Shown here piece by piece: positions 14,494 to 14,918 of a stretch of 14,918 bases of DNA; the stretch's first letter is position 1; each line of letters starts with the position of its first letter. This stretch comes from DATARH01 sp036264235 (GTDB lineage Bacteria > Pseudomonadota > Alphaproteobacteria > ATCC43930 > CGMCC-115725), in contig DATARH010000147.1 of the NCBI GenBank assembly GCA_036264235.1, forward strand, positions 1 to 14,918. Reading direction: 5' to 3'. A model generated the notes under the pieces. It was not told where the DNA came from, searched no databases, and was given only the letters and a program-made list of their open reading frames with translations. Position numbers and translations under genes: made by a program.

Positions 14494-14918
14494 CCCGGAA
14501 CTCCTTCGATAAGCGGCACAGGCACGCGGCCTGCGCCCGCAACGGGCAGACGGGAGGCGTCGTCGCGACGCGCCGTCCAGATCACCACGGTCAACGGATC
14601 GCCGGGCAGCCGGCGGGGCGGTTCCAATTCGAGTCCGGCGGCCTGGCACCACTCCGTGACCTCGGCATCGGCGAAGCCAAGCCGGCGGTGGGCGTGCTCG
14701 TCGCGCAGGAATTCGAGCGTGTGCGGCGCGAAATCCACCAGCACGAAGAGCCCGCCGGGGCGCAACACCCGCGCCGCCTCGGCGATCGCCGCGACCGGGC
14801 GGTCGGCGTAATGCAGCACCTGGTGGATCACCACCGCGTCGAATGAGGCGTCGGCCAACGGCAGCTGGTACATGTCGCCGAGCCGGACCATGCCATGCTT
14901 GAGCCCGGCCTCTTCGAG
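14490..14918 (-). CDS. SAM-dependent methyltransferase domain, 5' end beyond the window (possibly ArsR/SahR-type fusion)
   Basis: The last 142 codons of a gene that enters from the right edge. The fragment has the post-motif I part of a class I (UbiE-like) methyltransferase: GDMYQLPLADASFDAVVIHQVL, then ARVLRPGGLFVLVDF, and a C-terminal HRRLGFADAEVTEWCQAAGLE. The N-terminus is missing, so motif I and any DNA-binding domain cannot be seen. In alphaproteobacteria the gene before metF is often an ArsR-family repressor fused to such a methyltransferase domain, and the SahR group of regulators controls metF/metH in response to S-adenosylhomocysteine. The position and the EFLRDEHAHRRLGF-type text fit that, but this is inference. 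Its TGA overlaps the metF ATG, so the two are co-translated. Confidence 0.85.
   Translation of the reverse strand, partial: LEEAGLKHGMVRLGDMYQLPLADASFDAVVIHQVLHYADRPVAAIAEAARVLRPGGLFVLVDFAPHTLEFLRDEHAHRRLGFADAEVTEWCQAAGLELEPPRRLPGDPLTVVIWTARRDDASRLPVAGAGRVPVPLIEGVPG

Noticed and set aside
13603..14811. Plus-strand 402-codon open frame
   Set aside because: Antisense to metF and the methyltransferase fragment, both of which have complete family motifs.
1..14918. tRNA, rRNA, CRISPR array, riboswitch, insertion sequence or phage defence module
   Set aside because: Read through on both strands without finding a cloverleaf, regularly spaced repeats, a transposase or a defence-gene signature; metF and metH have no leader long enough for a SAM or cobalamin riboswitch inside the window.

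Overview
The window looks like a chromosomal segment of a high-GC alphaproteobacterium, probably of the Hyphomicrobiales (Bradyrhizobium/Rhodopseudomonas-like). This is inferred from a GapR (DUF2312) gene next to a DUF1244 gene, a methyltransferase-metF-metH cluster, and dispersed palindromic repeats of the kind common in those genomes. No rRNA, tRNA, CRISPR array, insertion sequence or prophage module was seen. Nearly all of the sequence is ordinary, tightly packed coding DNA. The exception is a lower-GC islet at about 5100-5560.

Left part (1-5099). A minus-strand gene running off the left edge encodes the large molybdopterin subunit of a xanthine dehydrogenase-family hydroxylase. It diverges, across a 165-bp gap with two perfect inverted repeats, from a plus-strand FkbM-type methyltransferase gene. 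A short hairpin repeat follows. Then come an alpha/beta hydrolase and a luciferase-like flavin monooxygenase that overlap by ATGA and so are probably co-translated, plausibly as two steps of one catabolic route.

Middle part (5100-8844). The low-GC islet holds a small unrecognised ORF whose reading frame seems broken, and then a two-hairpin repeat. An NTF2/SnoaL-like protein (minus) diverges from a nitroreductase (plus). Next is a signal-peptide-less protein with a periplasmic-binding-protein fold, resembling NMT1/THI5-type proteins and possibly an enzyme rather than a transporter part. Converging on it from the right is a minus-strand pair, DUF1244 then gapR (nucleoid-associated protein), with a NIPSNAP-family gene upstream.

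Right part (8914-14918). A minus-strand methionine/one-carbon cluster reads methyltransferase domain (partial; perhaps the C-terminus of an ArsR/SahR-type regulator), metF, metH, then an adenine/adenosine deaminase. The first three are coupled by a 4-bp overlap and a 7-bp gap. MetF makes 5-methyl-THF and MetH uses it to remethylate homocysteine. The deaminase could remove the purine released when S-adenosylhomocysteine is broken down. The last ten residues of the deaminase are encoded by one arm of a dispersed inverted repeat.

I did not find a clearly new multi-gene system. The best candidates for a second look are the binding-protein-like putative enzyme, the frameshifted low-GC ORF, and the repeat that has become the C-terminus of the deaminase.
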